From assembly GCA_947488085.1 (NCBI GenBank), contig CANKYI010000001.1, positions 1,311,928-1,375,927 on the forward strand: a stretch of 64,000 bases of DNA, written 5' to 3'. Under the pieces are notes generated by a model. It had not been told where the DNA came from. It ran no database searches and saw nothing but the letters and a program-made list of their open reading frames with translations. The DNA is from an uncultured Erythrobacter sp. (GTDB lineage: Bacteria > Pseudomonadota > Alphaproteobacteria > Sphingomonadales > Sphingomonadaceae). Of the stretch, positions 55,417-64,000 are shown one piece after another (positions within the stretch are counted from its first letter, which is position 1; each line of letters starts with the position of its first letter). A program made the translations under genes and the position numbers.

Positions 55417-57609
55417 ATGGCCAATCCACGACTAATCGCATCCACATCCGCTATCGCCATTCTCGCGCTGGCTCCCGCTCCTGCATTCGCTCAAGACTTC
55501 GAGAATTCTGAAGCGGCAGAGACCTCAGAAAACGAAATACTCGTGACTGACCGGCGCGCCTATCGCGGGGATTTTGAGCCTCTCGAAGTGCCTCAAATTG
55601 ATCAGGTTATAGACCAGGATTTGCTACGCGAAGCCAACGCGCTTGATCTCAATCAAGCTCTCGACCTGTCCGCATCCGTGGCACGCCAGAACAATTTTGG
55701 TGGCCTATGGAATGCCTTCTCGGTTCGGGGGTTTTCCGGCGATATCAATCTGCCATCAGGCTATCTGGTGAATGGCTTTAATGCCGGGCGCGGCTTTGGC
55801 GGTCCACGTGATCTTGCGGGGATCGAAGCAGTCGAAGTGCTCAAAGGCCCACGTTCCGCGCTTTACGGTCGCGGAGAGCCCGGCGGTACAGTCAACCTAG
55901 TTACCAAGCGGCCGGGTTTTGAAACCTCCGGCTATGTCCAGTTTCAAGGTGGATCGTTCGATTTCTATCGTGGTGATGTCGACCTCCAAACCACGTTGGG
56001 CGACAATCTAGGCGTGCGTCTTGTTGGCTTTTACGAGGATGCTGGCTCATTCCGCGAAACCGTTGAGACGGAGCGTTATGGCTTTTACCCCTCAATCACT
56101 GCCAATCTGGGCGAAGACACGCGCGCAACCTACGAATTCGAATACACCGCGCAGGACATCCCCTTTGATCGCGGAGTAGTTTTCTCTGACACTTTCGGCT
56201 TCAGCCCCCGCCGCACCTTCACTGGTGAACCGGGAGATGGCCCGATTGAAACCGAAGTCACCGGCCACCAGTTCGAAGTTCAGCACGATTTCTCCGACAA
56301 TTGGAGCTTGCTCACCGGTATCGGCTACCGCGAGACTTCATTGGTGGGCAACGCTTCGGAAAACAACTTTGGCGGTCGCCAACTCTATCTTCGCGATGGC
56401 GACACGATCACGCGTTTCTTCCGCTTCCGCGACTTCGATTCCGAATACTTTGTGGCCCGTGCAGAGCTTGCTGGAGAATTTGAAACAGGTGCGCTGCGTC
56501 ACCGTTTGATCTTTGGTGCAGATTATGACCGGTTTGAAAACAGCCTTTTCATTCTGCGTTTCCGCCCGCCTTTTGTCCCGGCAGATGCAGATCTGTCGAC
56601 ACTGGACCCTGCGACCTATTTGTCGCTGAGCGCTAGCAACCCGGTCTACGGCCAATTCCCGATACCCACACCCGGCCCGAACACAGACCGCAATGAAGTG
56701 CTCAAGGGCTTTGGCTTCTACGTTCAGGACCAAATCGAAATCACCGATAGGCTGCAAATCCGCGTTGGCGGACGCTTCGATGATTTTGAACAAGACCTCA
56801 CCAATTTGCGCGCAACACCTGCGACCACGACGTCGGCACAATCCGATCGTTTCTCACCGCAAGTCGGCGCGGTTTATCAGATTGATGACGGCGTCAGCCT
56901 TTACGCATCATATGGCGAAGGTTTCCGCCAACAGACCGGCTCAGACTTTGAAGGCAACCAGTTTGCGCCCAACATCACCGAAAGCGCCGAATTCGGTGCT
57001 AAGCTGGATCTTGGTGCGTATTCGGACAGTGTGAATGGCATCATCACGCTGACATTCTTTCAGGTCGACCAAAGCAACATCCTCAATAATGATGATCGTC
57101 CCGAAGCGGTAGCCGCTGGCTTTTTCCTGTTCACCGCCGGCGAGGCGCGCAGCCGAGGTATCGAATTCGATGCGAACCTTGATTTTGAAAGCGGCTTCAA
57201 CCTCTTCTTATCGTACGCCTACACCGATGCAGACTACCTCAACACTACGCTCGATGAGAGTGGCTTTGGCGCGACAATCGAAGCGGGCGATCCTCTGATT
57301 AACTCACCTGATCGCCAACTCAGCATTCTCGCGAGCCAAGAGTTCAACATCGCGCAAATGCCAGCACAATTTGGTGGCGGGTTGCTGCATGTCGGTGAGC
57401 GCAACGGCTTTGCCGGTTTCGATTTCGACCTGCCTGCTTACACGACGCTGCGCGCCTTCGCGGAACTTGAGGTCGCCGAAGGGTTTGTCTTGAGAGCGGA
57501 CGTGGACAACATCTTCAATGAGACTTTCTACACCAACTCATTCGCAGATGTCTGGGTGCAACCGGGTGCTCCACGCAGTTTCCGTGCAACCGCACGCTAC
57601 AGTTTCTAG
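55417..57609 (+). CDS. TonB-dependent siderophore-type receptor
   Basis: A 730-residue outer-membrane receptor with signal peptide (about 1-25, PAFA), TonB-box-like ENEILVTDRRAYRG, and the plug motif VEVLKGPRSALYGRGEPGG. This is the FhuA/FpvA-type siderophore plug, unlike the receptors of the previous island. The barrel ends in RATARYSF. It begins 14 bp after the MerC stop and is followed 19 bp later by the ATPase gene. It would bring a metal complex into the periplasm, and the zinc-type operator suggests a zincophore or zinc-responsive use. Confidence 0.93.
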   Translation: MANPRLIASTSAIAILALAPAPAFAQDFENSEAAETSENEILVTDRRAYRGDFEPLEVPQIDQVIDQDLLREANALDLNQALDLSASVARQNNFGGLWNAFSVRGFSGDINLPSGYLVNGFNAGRGFGGPRDLAGIEAVEVLKGPRSALYGRGEPGGTVNLVTKRPGFETSGYVQFQGGSFDFYRGDVDLQTTLGDNLGVRLVGFYEDAGSFRETVETERYGFYPSITANLGEDTRATYEFEYTAQDIPFDRGVVFSDTFGFSPRRTFTGEPGDGPIETEVTGHQFEVQHDFSDNWSLLTGIGYRETSLVGNASENNFGGRQLYLRDGDTITRFFRFRDFDSEYFVARAELAGEFETGALRHRLIFGADYDRFENSLFILRFRPPFVPADADLSTLDPATYLSLSASNPVYGQFPIPTPGPNTDRNEVLKGFGFYVQDQIEITDRLQIRVGGRFDDFEQDLTNLRATPATTTSAQSDRFSPQVGAVYQIDDGVSLYASYGEGFRQQTGSDFEGNQFAPNITESAEFGAKLDLGAYSDSVNGIITLTFFQVDQSNILNNDDRPEAVAAGFFLFTAGEARSRGIEFDANLDFESGFNLFLSYAYTDADYLNTTLDESGFGATIEAGDPLINSPDRQLSILASQEFNIAQMPAQFGGGLLHVGERNGFAGFDFDLPAYTTLRAFAELEVAEGFVLRADVDNIFNETFYTNSFADVWVQPGAPRSFRATARYSF

Positions 57610-57627
57610 GACAGAAGGGTACACGCA

Positions 57628-58347
57628 ATGATATCCCCTTTGGAGGCTCGTTCGCTTTCTCTGGTTCGTGAGGGAAACGCCGTGTTGGATGGCGTTTGTT
57701 TTGCTGTGCAGCAAGGCGAGATATTCGCACTGCTCGGTGGAAATGGTGCGGGCAAATCAAGCACACTGCTCACGTTTCTGGGCTTCCTAGAACCTTCAGG
57801 CGGAGAGGTTTTAGTGAACGGCGCCAGCGTCAGCAGCGATGTAGCTGCTGCGCGAAATGCGATTGCTTACTTGCCGGAGGCCGCGTCGCTTTATGGCCAT
57901 ATGAACGCCTATGAAAACCTCGACTATTTCCTCGATCTGGCCGGTAAGTCGGCGGGGCGGTCTGAGATAGATGCAGCCCTTGAACGAGTGGCCTTGCCAC
58001 AAGAGGCACGCAAGCGTCGTTTGCAGTCTTACTCAAAGGGTATGCGCCAAAAGACGGCAATTGCATTGGCGCTACTTCGAGAGACGCCAATCCTGTTGCT
58101 GGACGAGCCGACATCTGGCCTCGATCCGGTGGCGATTGATGAATTTCATGATCTGGTCAAGGCGCTGGCGACAGGTGGGCAGACCATCCTGATGGTGACG
58201 CATGATGTCTATGGCGCGTGTCAGGTCGCTGACCGGGTTGGTCTTATTCGCGGCGGCAAACTCGTCGGGAGCTTTGCGGCGGAAAATGGCGAGCGGATCG
58301 ACACCGAGACCGTTCACGCCGCCTTTGCCGGGCGTGGGGTGGCATGA
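57628..58347 (+). CDS. ABC transporter ATP-binding protein
   Basis: A 239-residue ATPase. Walker A is GGNGAGKSST at 37-46, the signature is SKGMRQ at 136-141, Walker B is ILLLDEP at 155-161, and the H-loop is MVTHDVY near 190. It is similar to the NosF/CcmA-like ATPases that pair with DUF3526 permeases. It overlaps the next gene by 4 bp (ATGA). No substrate-binding protein is present in the operon, so import by the usual route is not obvious, and efflux or assembly are alternatives. Confidence 0.94.
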   Translation: MISPLEARSLSLVREGNAVLDGVCFAVQQGEIFALLGGNGAGKSSTLLTFLGFLEPSGGEVLVNGASVSSDVAAARNAIAYLPEAASLYGHMNAYENLDYFLDLAGKSAGRSEIDAALERVALPQEARKRRLQSYSKGMRQKTAIALALLRETPILLLDEPTSGLDPVAIDEFHDLVKALATGGQTILMVTHDVYGACQVADRVGLIRGGKLVGSFAAENGERIDTETVHAAFAGRGVA

Positions 58348-59780
58348 GCGCTGTCACTCGTATCGCGCGTGAGGAATGGCGGTTGTGGCTGAGATCCAAG
58401 GTCGTGATCGCTGCTGCGTTGATCATTGCTGTGTTGCTGGCCGCCACCAGCTTTCTAACGATAGACCGGATCGCGAGTGAGCAATCGCAGCGGTTGGAAC
58501 AGCAGATAGCAGCCGAGCAAACCTTCTTCGCTCAGCCTGATCGGCACCCGCACCGCATGGTGCATTATGGCCATTATGCCTTCCGCCCTCCGCCCCCGCT
58601 CGCCATGTTTGAGCCGGGCGTTGATGCGGTCACTGGCCAGTCAATCTTCCTCGAAGGGCACCGTCAAAACACCGCCATGTTCGCCGATACAAAGGCGGCA
58701 GCGGATCTTGGCGGATTTGCTGCCCTGACCCCTGCGAGCCTCTATCAACTCTTATTGCCGCTGCTTCTGATCGTATTGGGTCATGCGATGTTCTTGCGCG
58801 AACGGGAGAGCGGGACGTTGGCCGTCATGCTTGCTCAGGGGCAGTCAGGCGTGACGCTAGCTATGGGTAAAGCGGCTGCGCTGCTCGGTGTGATTGTGAT
58901 ATTTATGCTGCCTCTCATTGGCGTCGCGGCTTTCTCCGTTAGCGCAGGCGAAAGCGCACTTGCCGCCTTCACGCTGGTCGGCGGATACTTCCTCTATCTG
59001 TGTGTTTGGGGCGCGATTGTGCTTGCGGCCTCTGTCATCCTCAAACAGCGCGCAGTATCGCTGGGCGTGCTGATCTTTGCATGGCTATTCGCCGCTCTCA
59101 TCGTTCCGCGTTTTGCTATCAACACCAGCAGCGCCGCTATTGATGCGCCGGGCAAGATTGAAAGCGACCTTGTGATGCTCGCGGAACAGCGCAAGCTGGG
59201 CGATGGCCACAATGCCGCAGACCCCGCTTTTCAGCAGCTTCAGGCCCAAGTGCTTGAGGAATATGAGGTTGAAACGATCGAAGAACTTCCGATCAACTGG
59301 CGCGGCGTGGTCGCGTCCTATTCGGAAGCCGAGCTGACCGACCTGCTGAATTCCTACACAGAAGAACGGATGGGCCTTGAGGCGAGCCAATCGCGCATGT
59401 TTGACCTGTTTGGTGTCGCATCACCCACCATCGCGATCAGCTCAGCTTCACGCACTCTCGCAGGCACTGACCTTGCGACCCATCACCGGTTCTTGCGCGA
59501 AGCGGAAACTTTGCGCTTTGATTTCGTGCAAGCGCTCAATCAGGCTCATGCCGAGCAGCTCGACTACACAGTTGATATCAATCGCAGCAATGATGCAGCC
59601 TCCAGCCAACGCGCGCGTATCAATGCGGCGAGCTGGCAGGTTCTCAATGAATTCCGCTTCGAACCGGACAGCGCCGATGAACGTCTTGCCCGCTCCGGCC
59701 TGACGCTTGGCATTTTGCTTGGCTGGTTGATCTTTGCTGGTGGTGTGGTCGTCTTTGCAGCGCGAAGGGTGAAGATTTGA
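58344..59780 (+). CDS. DUF3526 ABC permease (subunit 1)
   Basis: A 478-residue membrane protein with an N-terminal helix (VVIAALIIAVLLAATSFL) and a periplasmic loop of about 130 residues rich in His (PDRHPHRMVHYGHYAFRPPP). Five more helices follow, starting LLPLLLIVLGHAMFLRERES, then a second long loop and a last helix. It belongs to the ABC-2-like DUF3526 permeases. The histidine cluster in the first loop could bind metal. Overlaps of 1-4 bp tie it to both neighbours. Confidence 0.88.
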   Translation: MSAVTRIAREEWRLWLRSKVVIAAALIIAVLLAATSFLTIDRIASEQSQRLEQQIAAEQTFFAQPDRHPHRMVHYGHYAFRPPPPLAMFEPGVDAVTGQSIFLEGHRQNTAMFADTKAAADLGGFAALTPASLYQLLLPLLLIVLGHAMFLRERESGTLAVMLAQGQSGVTLAMGKAAALLGVIVIFMLPLIGVAAFSVSAGESALAAFTLVGGYFLYLCVWGAIVLAASVILKQRAVSLGVLIFAWLFAALIVPRFAINTSSAAIDAPGKIESDLVMLAEQRKLGDGHNAADPAFQQLQAQVLEEYEVETIEELPINWRGVVASYSEAELTDLLNSYTEERMGLEASQSRMFDLFGVASPTIAISSASRTLAGTDLATHHRFLREAETLRFDFVQALNQAHAEQLDYTVDINRSNDAASSQRARINAASWQVLNEFRFEPDSADERLARSGLTLGILLGWLIFAGGVVVFAARRVKI

Positions 59781-61030
59781 TGCTGAATTCTCTTTCCCGC
59801 GAAATCCGTTTTTTGGGTAAGGATAAGGGCGCCGTCTTTTGGTTGGCACTCGCCTTTACCCTATCGGTAATTGCGGTCAGCTTTGGCGTGTCCGAAGTTC
59901 GCGAGCAGCGGGAAACCATCGCGACCTTATTGGAAGAAGATGCACTCGACCGGGCAAGCGCGCTCGAAGGGCATGAGGAATGGGGAAGTGCGGCTTACTA
60001 CGCTTTCCATTTCACTTATGCGCCGCCCTCTGATTTTGCTTTTGCGTCGATGGGTCAGCGCGATACCGCGCCGTGGAAGCACCGCGTGCGGATGCTCGCA
60101 TTGGAAGGGCAAATTCACGAAGCGGATACGCGCAATGCGAATTTCGGGCTTGTGGGGCGGTTCGACTTTGCCTTTCTGGCTGCATCGGTCGCGCCGCTTC
60201 TTTTGATCCTGCTGCTTTACGACCTACGCGCCTCTGAACGAACGGCGCGCAGACATGATCTGTTGGTTGCAACCGCAGGTGCATCGTCGCGCCTTTGGCT
60301 GCCCCGTGCGATCGTTCGGGTCGGTGCGCTGGCCACCTTGTTGCTCGCGCCTTTGTGGGTGGCCTCAGCAATCGAAGGAACAGGCGCAGGAATGAGCTTG
60401 CAAGCGAGCGCCATTGTGATCGGTTCGTTGCTTGTCTGGTGGCTGATCGTTGAGCTGGTGAGCCGCATCAACGCCACGCCTTCGGTTCTCCTGACCTCGC
60501 TCATCGGATTGTGGCTGGCTCTCGCTATCGTGGTGCCTGCGCTTTCGAAATTCGCGATTGAGGCGGCAAACCCGGTTCCTGATGGGGGCGAGATTTTGCT
60601 GCTCCAGCGTGAAACCGTCAACGATGCGTGGGACTTGCCCAAAGAAGCAACCATGGACCCCTTCGTTGCTGAGCACCCTGAATATGCCGAGCACGCAGTG
60701 ATTGAGGAAACCTGGGCTTGGAATTGGTATTATGCGTTCCAGCAGGTCGGTGATCAGGCCGCTGCCCCCCTCGTGCAGCAATATCGCGATGCGCGCGTCG
60801 CACGTGACCGACAGGCTCAGATTGCAGCATTCTTGTCACCAACAAGCTTCGTTGAACGTTCATTCGAAAAGCTGGCGGGCACCGATGCTCTTTCTATGAT
60901 TGCCTATGAAGATGCGGTTCGCGATTTCCATGAGGAACTGCGTGCGTTTCATTATCCGCTGATGTTTCCAGAAGCACCCTATGATGAGGAACTTCTGGAG
61001 GATCTGCCCGCTTATGCTCCACCATCCTAG
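59780..61030 (+). CDS. DUF3526 ABC permease (subunit 2)
   Basis: A 416-residue paralogue with the same plan: N-terminal helix (AVFWLALAFTLSVIAVSFG), periplasmic loop including YYAFHFTYAPPSDFAF, a helix bundle, and a second loop before the C-terminal segment. It starts at ATG 59780 overlapping the previous stop (TGATG). The two permeases would form a heterodimer with the ATPase. The C-terminus (PYDEELLEDLPAY) is acidic. Substrate unassigned. Confidence 0.87.
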   Translation: MLNSLSREIRFLGKDKGAVFWLALAFTLSVIAVSFGVSEVREQRETIATLLEEDALDRASALEGHEEWGSAAYYAFHFTYAPPSDFAFASMGQRDTAPWKHRVRMLALEGQIHEADTRNANFGLVGRFDFAFLAASVAPLLLILLLYDLRASERTARRHDLLVATAGASSRLWLPRAIVRVGALATLLLAPLWVASAIEGTGAGMSLQASAIVIGSLLVWWLIVELVSRINATPSVLLTSLIGLWLALAIVVPALSKFAIEAANPVPDGGEILLLQRETVNDAWDLPKEATMDPFVAEHPEYAEHAVIEETWAWNWYYAFQQVGDQAAAPLVQQYRDARVARDRQAQIAAFLSPTSFVERSFEKLAGTDALSMIAYEDAVRDFHEELRAFHYPLMFPEAPYDEELLEDLPAYAPPS

Positions 61031-61044
61031 GAGTGCTTTCAAAG

Positions 61045-62118
61045 ATGCTTCAATCCATCATTCGCCTGTTTGTGAGCGCGTTGTTCCTTGTTATCACACC
61101 TGCAGCCTTGGCTTCGGATGTGGTGCCGTTCGAAATTGGTGGCCAAAGCGTTGAGCCGGGCACACGATCTGATTTTCGCATCACTGTTCCTGCGCGCGGC
61201 GATGAGCCGGAGGGTTTTATTCCCGTCACCGTCCTTCACGGCGATGAGGAAGGCCCTGTTTTGGCAGCCGTTGCTGGAGTGCACGGGTTTGAGTTTTCGT
61301 CCATTCTTGCGGTCGATCGACTGCCCGACCGGATTGATCCGGCAGACTTGTCAGGGACGATCATTTTTGTGCGCATCGCAAACATCCCCTCGTTTGAATA
61401 TCGCACACCGCATTTCAATCCAGTGGATCGCAAGAACCTTAATCGCAGCTTCCCCGGCAGTCCCGATGGCACATCAACCGAACGCATCGCCGATCTGATC
61501 TCGCGCGAGGTCGTGGCGCGTGCGGATTTCTTGATGGACCTTCACTCTGGCGATGCAGGTGAGTTCCTGGAGCCATTTGTGGGCGTCTATGGCGGGCCGC
61601 TTGCGACTGATTTTGGCCTTGCGCTTGAAGTCGCCGGTGGCTTCGGTTTCCCCAATCTCGTGCGCTACAAAATGAATACGCAGGAACAGGTCGACACGCG
61701 CCGCTCGTTGAACCGCCAAGGGGTAGCGGCTGGTATTCCAACAGTCCTTGTCGAACTTGGCGAGAATGGCAGCCGCTCAGAGGAGCATGCAGAACGTGTC
61801 GCAGCTGGCGTGCAAAACGCACTGAGTATTCTTGGCATTTGGGACAAGCCTCTCACCAACTTCCCTCGTGCGGTGCGCTATTTTGAGAGCTCGACCGCCA
61901 TACGCGCGGAGCATTCGGGGATCTATTATCCGGTCGATTTAGAGCGCCGATATGTCTTCGAGGGCGACCTTATAGGCATCATCCGCGATTACTCTGGTCA
62001 AGAGGTGCAGCGATTGCACTCACCGATTGATGGTTACGCACTTTATGGAAAACGCGGCCCGTCCATGCGCGTAGGCGATCCGGTCATGACGATAGGCATT
62101 CCAGTCGACGGCTTTTGA
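61045..62118 (+). CDS. Exported M14 hydrolase, AstE/AspA-like
   Basis: A 357-residue zinc hydrolase of the succinylglutamate desuccinylase/aspartoacylase group within the M14 family. Zinc ligands read as VHGFE (HxxE) early on and DLHSGD in mid-chain, with a later VELGENG supplying a catalytic-type Glu. A signal peptide (about 1-24, PAALA) sends it to the periplasm, unlike cytosolic AstE or AspA. ATG 61045 follows AGGAG at 61029. As the last gene of the uptake operon it may remove an acyl or amino-acyl part from the imported metal chelator, or recycle it. Confidence 0.85.
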   Translation: MLQSIIRLFVSALFLVITPAALASDVVPFEIGGQSVEPGTRSDFRITVPARGDEPEGFIPVTVLHGDEEGPVLAAVAGVHGFEFSSILAVDRLPDRIDPADLSGTIIFVRIANIPSFEYRTPHFNPVDRKNLNRSFPGSPDGTSTERIADLISREVVARADFLMDLHSGDAGEFLEPFVGVYGGPLATDFGLALEVAGGFGFPNLVRYKMNTQEQVDTRRSLNRQGVAAGIPTVLVELGENGSRSEEHAERVAAGVQNALSILGIWDKPLTNFPRAVRYFESSTAIRAEHSGIYYPVDLERRYVFEGDLIGIIRDYSGQEVQRLHSPIDGYALYGKRGPSMRVGDPVMTIGIPVDGF

Positions 62119-62136
62119 GGGAGAATGTGAGTCGTC

Positions 62137-62155
62137 AGCAGCCTGTCTGCTTTTT
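62137..62155 (+). terminator. Weak terminator candidate after the M14 gene
   Basis: A 5-bp stem AGCAG/CTGCT with a 5-base loop is followed by TTTTT. The stem is short, so termination may be partial. It lies 19 bp after the M14 stop. Confidence 0.35.
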
Positions 62156-62189
62156 CAAGCTCCTCAAGCCTGACCGCCATTTTGATCCC

Positions 62190-63053
62190 CTACCGAACGG
62201 TGAAACCGTCTTTCGTCCGGAGGTATAACACGCAGTTATCATCAGCGATGCAGGTGATTTCGTGGTCTGTGTTGTCATCTGATGCAATGTATCCACCAGC
62301 GTCCAGACGTGTCGCGTCGCGGCCGATTGACTTATGATCGACTGCTCCTGCGATAATTACAGTCTTTAGACTTCCCTCACTCACGGAGAGCGTGACTGAG
62401 GAATTTGGCGGCAGTTTCAGCAGCGAGCCATTGCTGGCGGTCGGTTCCCCTGACTGCCACAGCACAGCTACCTCTGGTCCCGGCCCTTCTGGATTCTCAG
62501 TATTGATCCAAACGCTTTCCTCAGCACTAAGCCAAACCAGATTTCGGCTCGCCAGATTGATTGGTAACTCCCCGTTGTTGAATTCTTGACCCACCCCTTG
62601 AACAAGATAGGGACCGGAGAGAATCTCCAGAAATGCAGTCGCAGTTTCGCCCGGCTTGGCAGCCGTAATGTGGGGTTCGCCCGCAGGCTGCGTCCAATAT
62701 GAGCCGGGTTCCATCCACATTTTGGCCGCCTGTGGGTCGTCATTGTGAATAGCTCCGCTGATCACAATGGCCCGGTAGGTGATGTTGTGAATGTGCGGCG
62801 GAGAGGAAAAACCGTCACCAAATTTCAACAACATTCCCGAAGGGACATCCTGCGTGATATCGCCCCAAAGAACACCAGCTTGTGGGCTGGCGTCACCTCT
62901 GGCGGGGTTGAGCGGCTGATAGGTCACTTCATCAACGGGGATGACAGTGACATCGTTTCCCTCACCCATTAACTCAGGCTCATCGGCGGTATCTAAACAG
63001 CCCGCCGCAAGCATCACCGCTGCACCCATCATAATGGAAACCGTGCGTTTCAT
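62190..63053 (-). CDS. Lipoprotein with DUF4437 cupin domains
   Basis: A 287-residue protein with a lipoprotein signal (lipobox LAAGC, lipidated Cys19). Two cupin repeats follow: the first has SSPPHIHNITYRAIVISGAI and WTQPAGEPHITAAKPGE, with His ligands for a metal; the second is degenerate (VTLSVSEGSLKTVIIAGAV, few histidines). DUF4437 proteins have no established reaction. It is convergent with the metal-uptake operon and probably separately controlled, and it may be co-transcribed with the upstream oxidoreductase. Confidence 0.83.
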   Translation of the reverse strand: MKRTVSIMMGAAVMLAAGCLDTADEPELMGEGNDVTVIPVDEVTYQPLNPARGDASPQAGVLWGDITQDVPSGMLLKFGDGFSSPPHIHNITYRAIVISGAIHNDDPQAAKMWMEPGSYWTQPAGEPHITAAKPGETATAFLEILSGPYLVQGVGQEFNNGELPINLASRNLVWLSAEESVWINTENPEGPGPEVAVLWQSGEPTASNGSLLKLPPNSSVTLSVSEGSLKTVIIAGAVDHKSIGRDATRLDAGGYIASDDNTDHEITCIADDNCVLYLRTKDGFTVR

Positions 63054-63071
63054 GGTTAGGCCCGCTCTTGC

Positions 63072-64000
63072 TTAGTTGGAGATGACAATCTTGCCTTTGG
63101 CTTTGCCGCTGGCCAAGCGGTCGTAAGCAGCGCCGACTTCAGCCAAGCCGAAGGACATCTCATCCACGAGCGGTTTTAACGCGCCTGCATCTGCAACCCG
63201 CGCAAGCTCTGCGAGGATCTGACCATGCTGTTCGCGCCCATGATTGTGCAGCATCGGGATCAGCATAAAGACGACATGGATCGACAGGCCTTTGAAATGC
63301 GCTGGCGTCAGGTCGAGTTCAAGCATGGAGACAGTGGTAGCCACCTGTCCATTCAAGGCTGCGGCTTCAAAGGAATTGGTCATATTGGCGCCGCCGACAG
63401 AATCGAAAACGACATCAAAACCCGTCCCGCCAGTGTGCTTCGCCACATAATCGGTGACTGCTTCATTGGTGAAGTTGATCGCTTTGGCACCGTAACCCTC
63501 AATGGTCCCCACCTCGTTATCATCCCTGATGGTTGCATAGACATCCGCCCCCATATGCTTGGCCAATTGCACAGCGAGATGGCCAACACCACCGACACCG
63601 CCATGGACGAGGACTGTCTGTCCTTCTTTGACGCCCGCACGCATCAAACCCTCAAAAGCCGTAATTCCCACCAGCGGGATGGCAGCGGCTTCACGCATGG
63701 TCAGCGATTTGGGCTTGTGGGCAATCAGTTTGGCATCTGCGTTGATAAACTCAGCCAATGTGCCCTGAAGACCGATCAATCCGCCAGCGCAGCCATACAC
63801 TTCGTCGCCCGGTTTAAAGCCGTCGACACCTTCTCCGACCGCCTCGACAGTTCCGGCGAAATCCATACCCAAAACGGCGGGAAGGTCGGGTGAAAGGGGA
63901 AGCTGATCCTGACCCATTTTGCGGATCATCGTATCAACCGTATTCACACTGCTGGCGGCAATACGCACCAGAACATGGCCGGGCGTGACCACTGGATCAG
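63072..64000 (-). CDS. Zinc-type quinone oxidoreductase / MDR dehydrogenase (5' end beyond window)
   Basis: The visible 309 residues are the bulk of a medium-chain dehydrogenase of the QOR group. They include DFAGTVEAVGEGVDGFKPGDEV, the Rossmann loop HGGVGGVGHLAVQLAK and a C-terminal ASGKAKGKIVISN typical of NADPH:quinone reductases. No structural-zinc cysteine lobe is seen. The reading frame is open through the window edge (DPVVTPGH precedes the first internal GTG), so the N-terminus of roughly 20-30 residues is missing. Confidence 0.85.
   Translation of the reverse strand, partial: DPVVTPGHVLVRIAASSVNTVDTMIRKMGQDQLPLSPDLPAVLGMDFAGTVEAVGEGVDGFKPGDEVYGCAGGLIGLQGTLAEFINADAKLIAHKPKSLTMREAAAIPLVGITAFEGLMRAGVKEGQTVLVHGGVGGVGHLAVQLAKHMGADVYATIRDDNEVGTIEGYGAKAINFTNEAVTDYVAKHTGGTGFDVVFDSVGGANMTNSFEAAALNGQVATTVSMLELDLTPAHFKGLSIHVVFMLIPMLHNHGREQHGQILAELARVADAGALKPLVDEMSFGLAEVGAAYDRLASGKAKGKIVISN

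Noticed and set aside
1..64000. tRNA genes, rRNA genes, CRISPR arrays, prophage or intact insertion sequences
   Set aside because: No tRNA-like GGTTCGA arms in intergenic DNA, no evenly spaced repeats and no transposase reading frames were found; only the eroded recombinase near 54.7 kb remains.

Overview
The window reads as a chromosomal segment of an alphaproteobacterium, most likely a marine sphingomonad of the Erythrobacteraceae type. This is inferred from the Shemin-pathway 5-aminolevulinate synthase, several TonB-dependent receptors with sphingomonad-like signal peptides, btaAB betaine-lipid genes, carboxyspermidine-route polyamine genes, and moderate G+C by eye. No tRNA, rRNA, CRISPR array or intact insertion sequence was seen. 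Coding density is high, with many 1-8 bp overlaps (TGATG, ATGA).

Region by region. 1-6.9 kb: housekeeping genes (plsY, murI, hemA), a TauD-like dioxygenase, a nitroreductase, a fatty-acid desaturase and a secreted PD40 protein. 6.9-13.9 kb: a polyamine block with an ornithine decarboxylase-type enzyme, carboxy(nor)spermidine decarboxylase and carboxy(nor)spermidine dehydrogenase, interleaved with a LemA/DUF3137 pair and a small unknown membrane protein, then a threonine dehydratase. 14.0-19.3 kb: btaA-btaB, two tandem MAPEG membrane proteins, thioredoxin reductase, a tyrosine phosphatase and a single-domain response regulator. 19.4-29.6 kb: a five-gene minus-strand operon of exported DUF11/bacterial-Ig-type proteins built around a 1748-residue protein with a predicted outer-membrane barrel. 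This is the strongest candidate for an undescribed system. 29.9-36.1 kb: an ATP-dependent 5-oxoprolinase with DUF969, DUF979 and DUF2891, probably a 5-oxoproline uptake and use module. 36.3-43.5 kb: an enoyl-CoA hydratase, a TIGR03084 protein, a GAF-PAS-PAS-PAS hybrid kinase with its receiver protein, and a DEAD-box RNA helicase.

43.6-54.5 kb is a substrate-uptake island. Two TetR/TonB-receptor pairs bracket a membrane PQQ dehydrogenase, an SDR dehydrogenase and a lipoprotein with two VOC folds. Both receptor genes have promoter-like hexamers with symmetric or repeated operator candidates. It is followed by the eroded C-terminus of a tyrosine recombinase.

55.0-62.1 kb is a tight plus-strand operon: MerC protein, siderophore-type TonB receptor, ABC ATPase, two DUF3526 permeases and an exported M14 (AstE/AspA-like) hydrolase. 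It is headed by a perfect palindrome resembling a Zur box, which suggests zinc-responsive import and processing of a metal complex. The window ends with a cupin lipoprotein and a quinone-oxidoreductase cut by the window edge.
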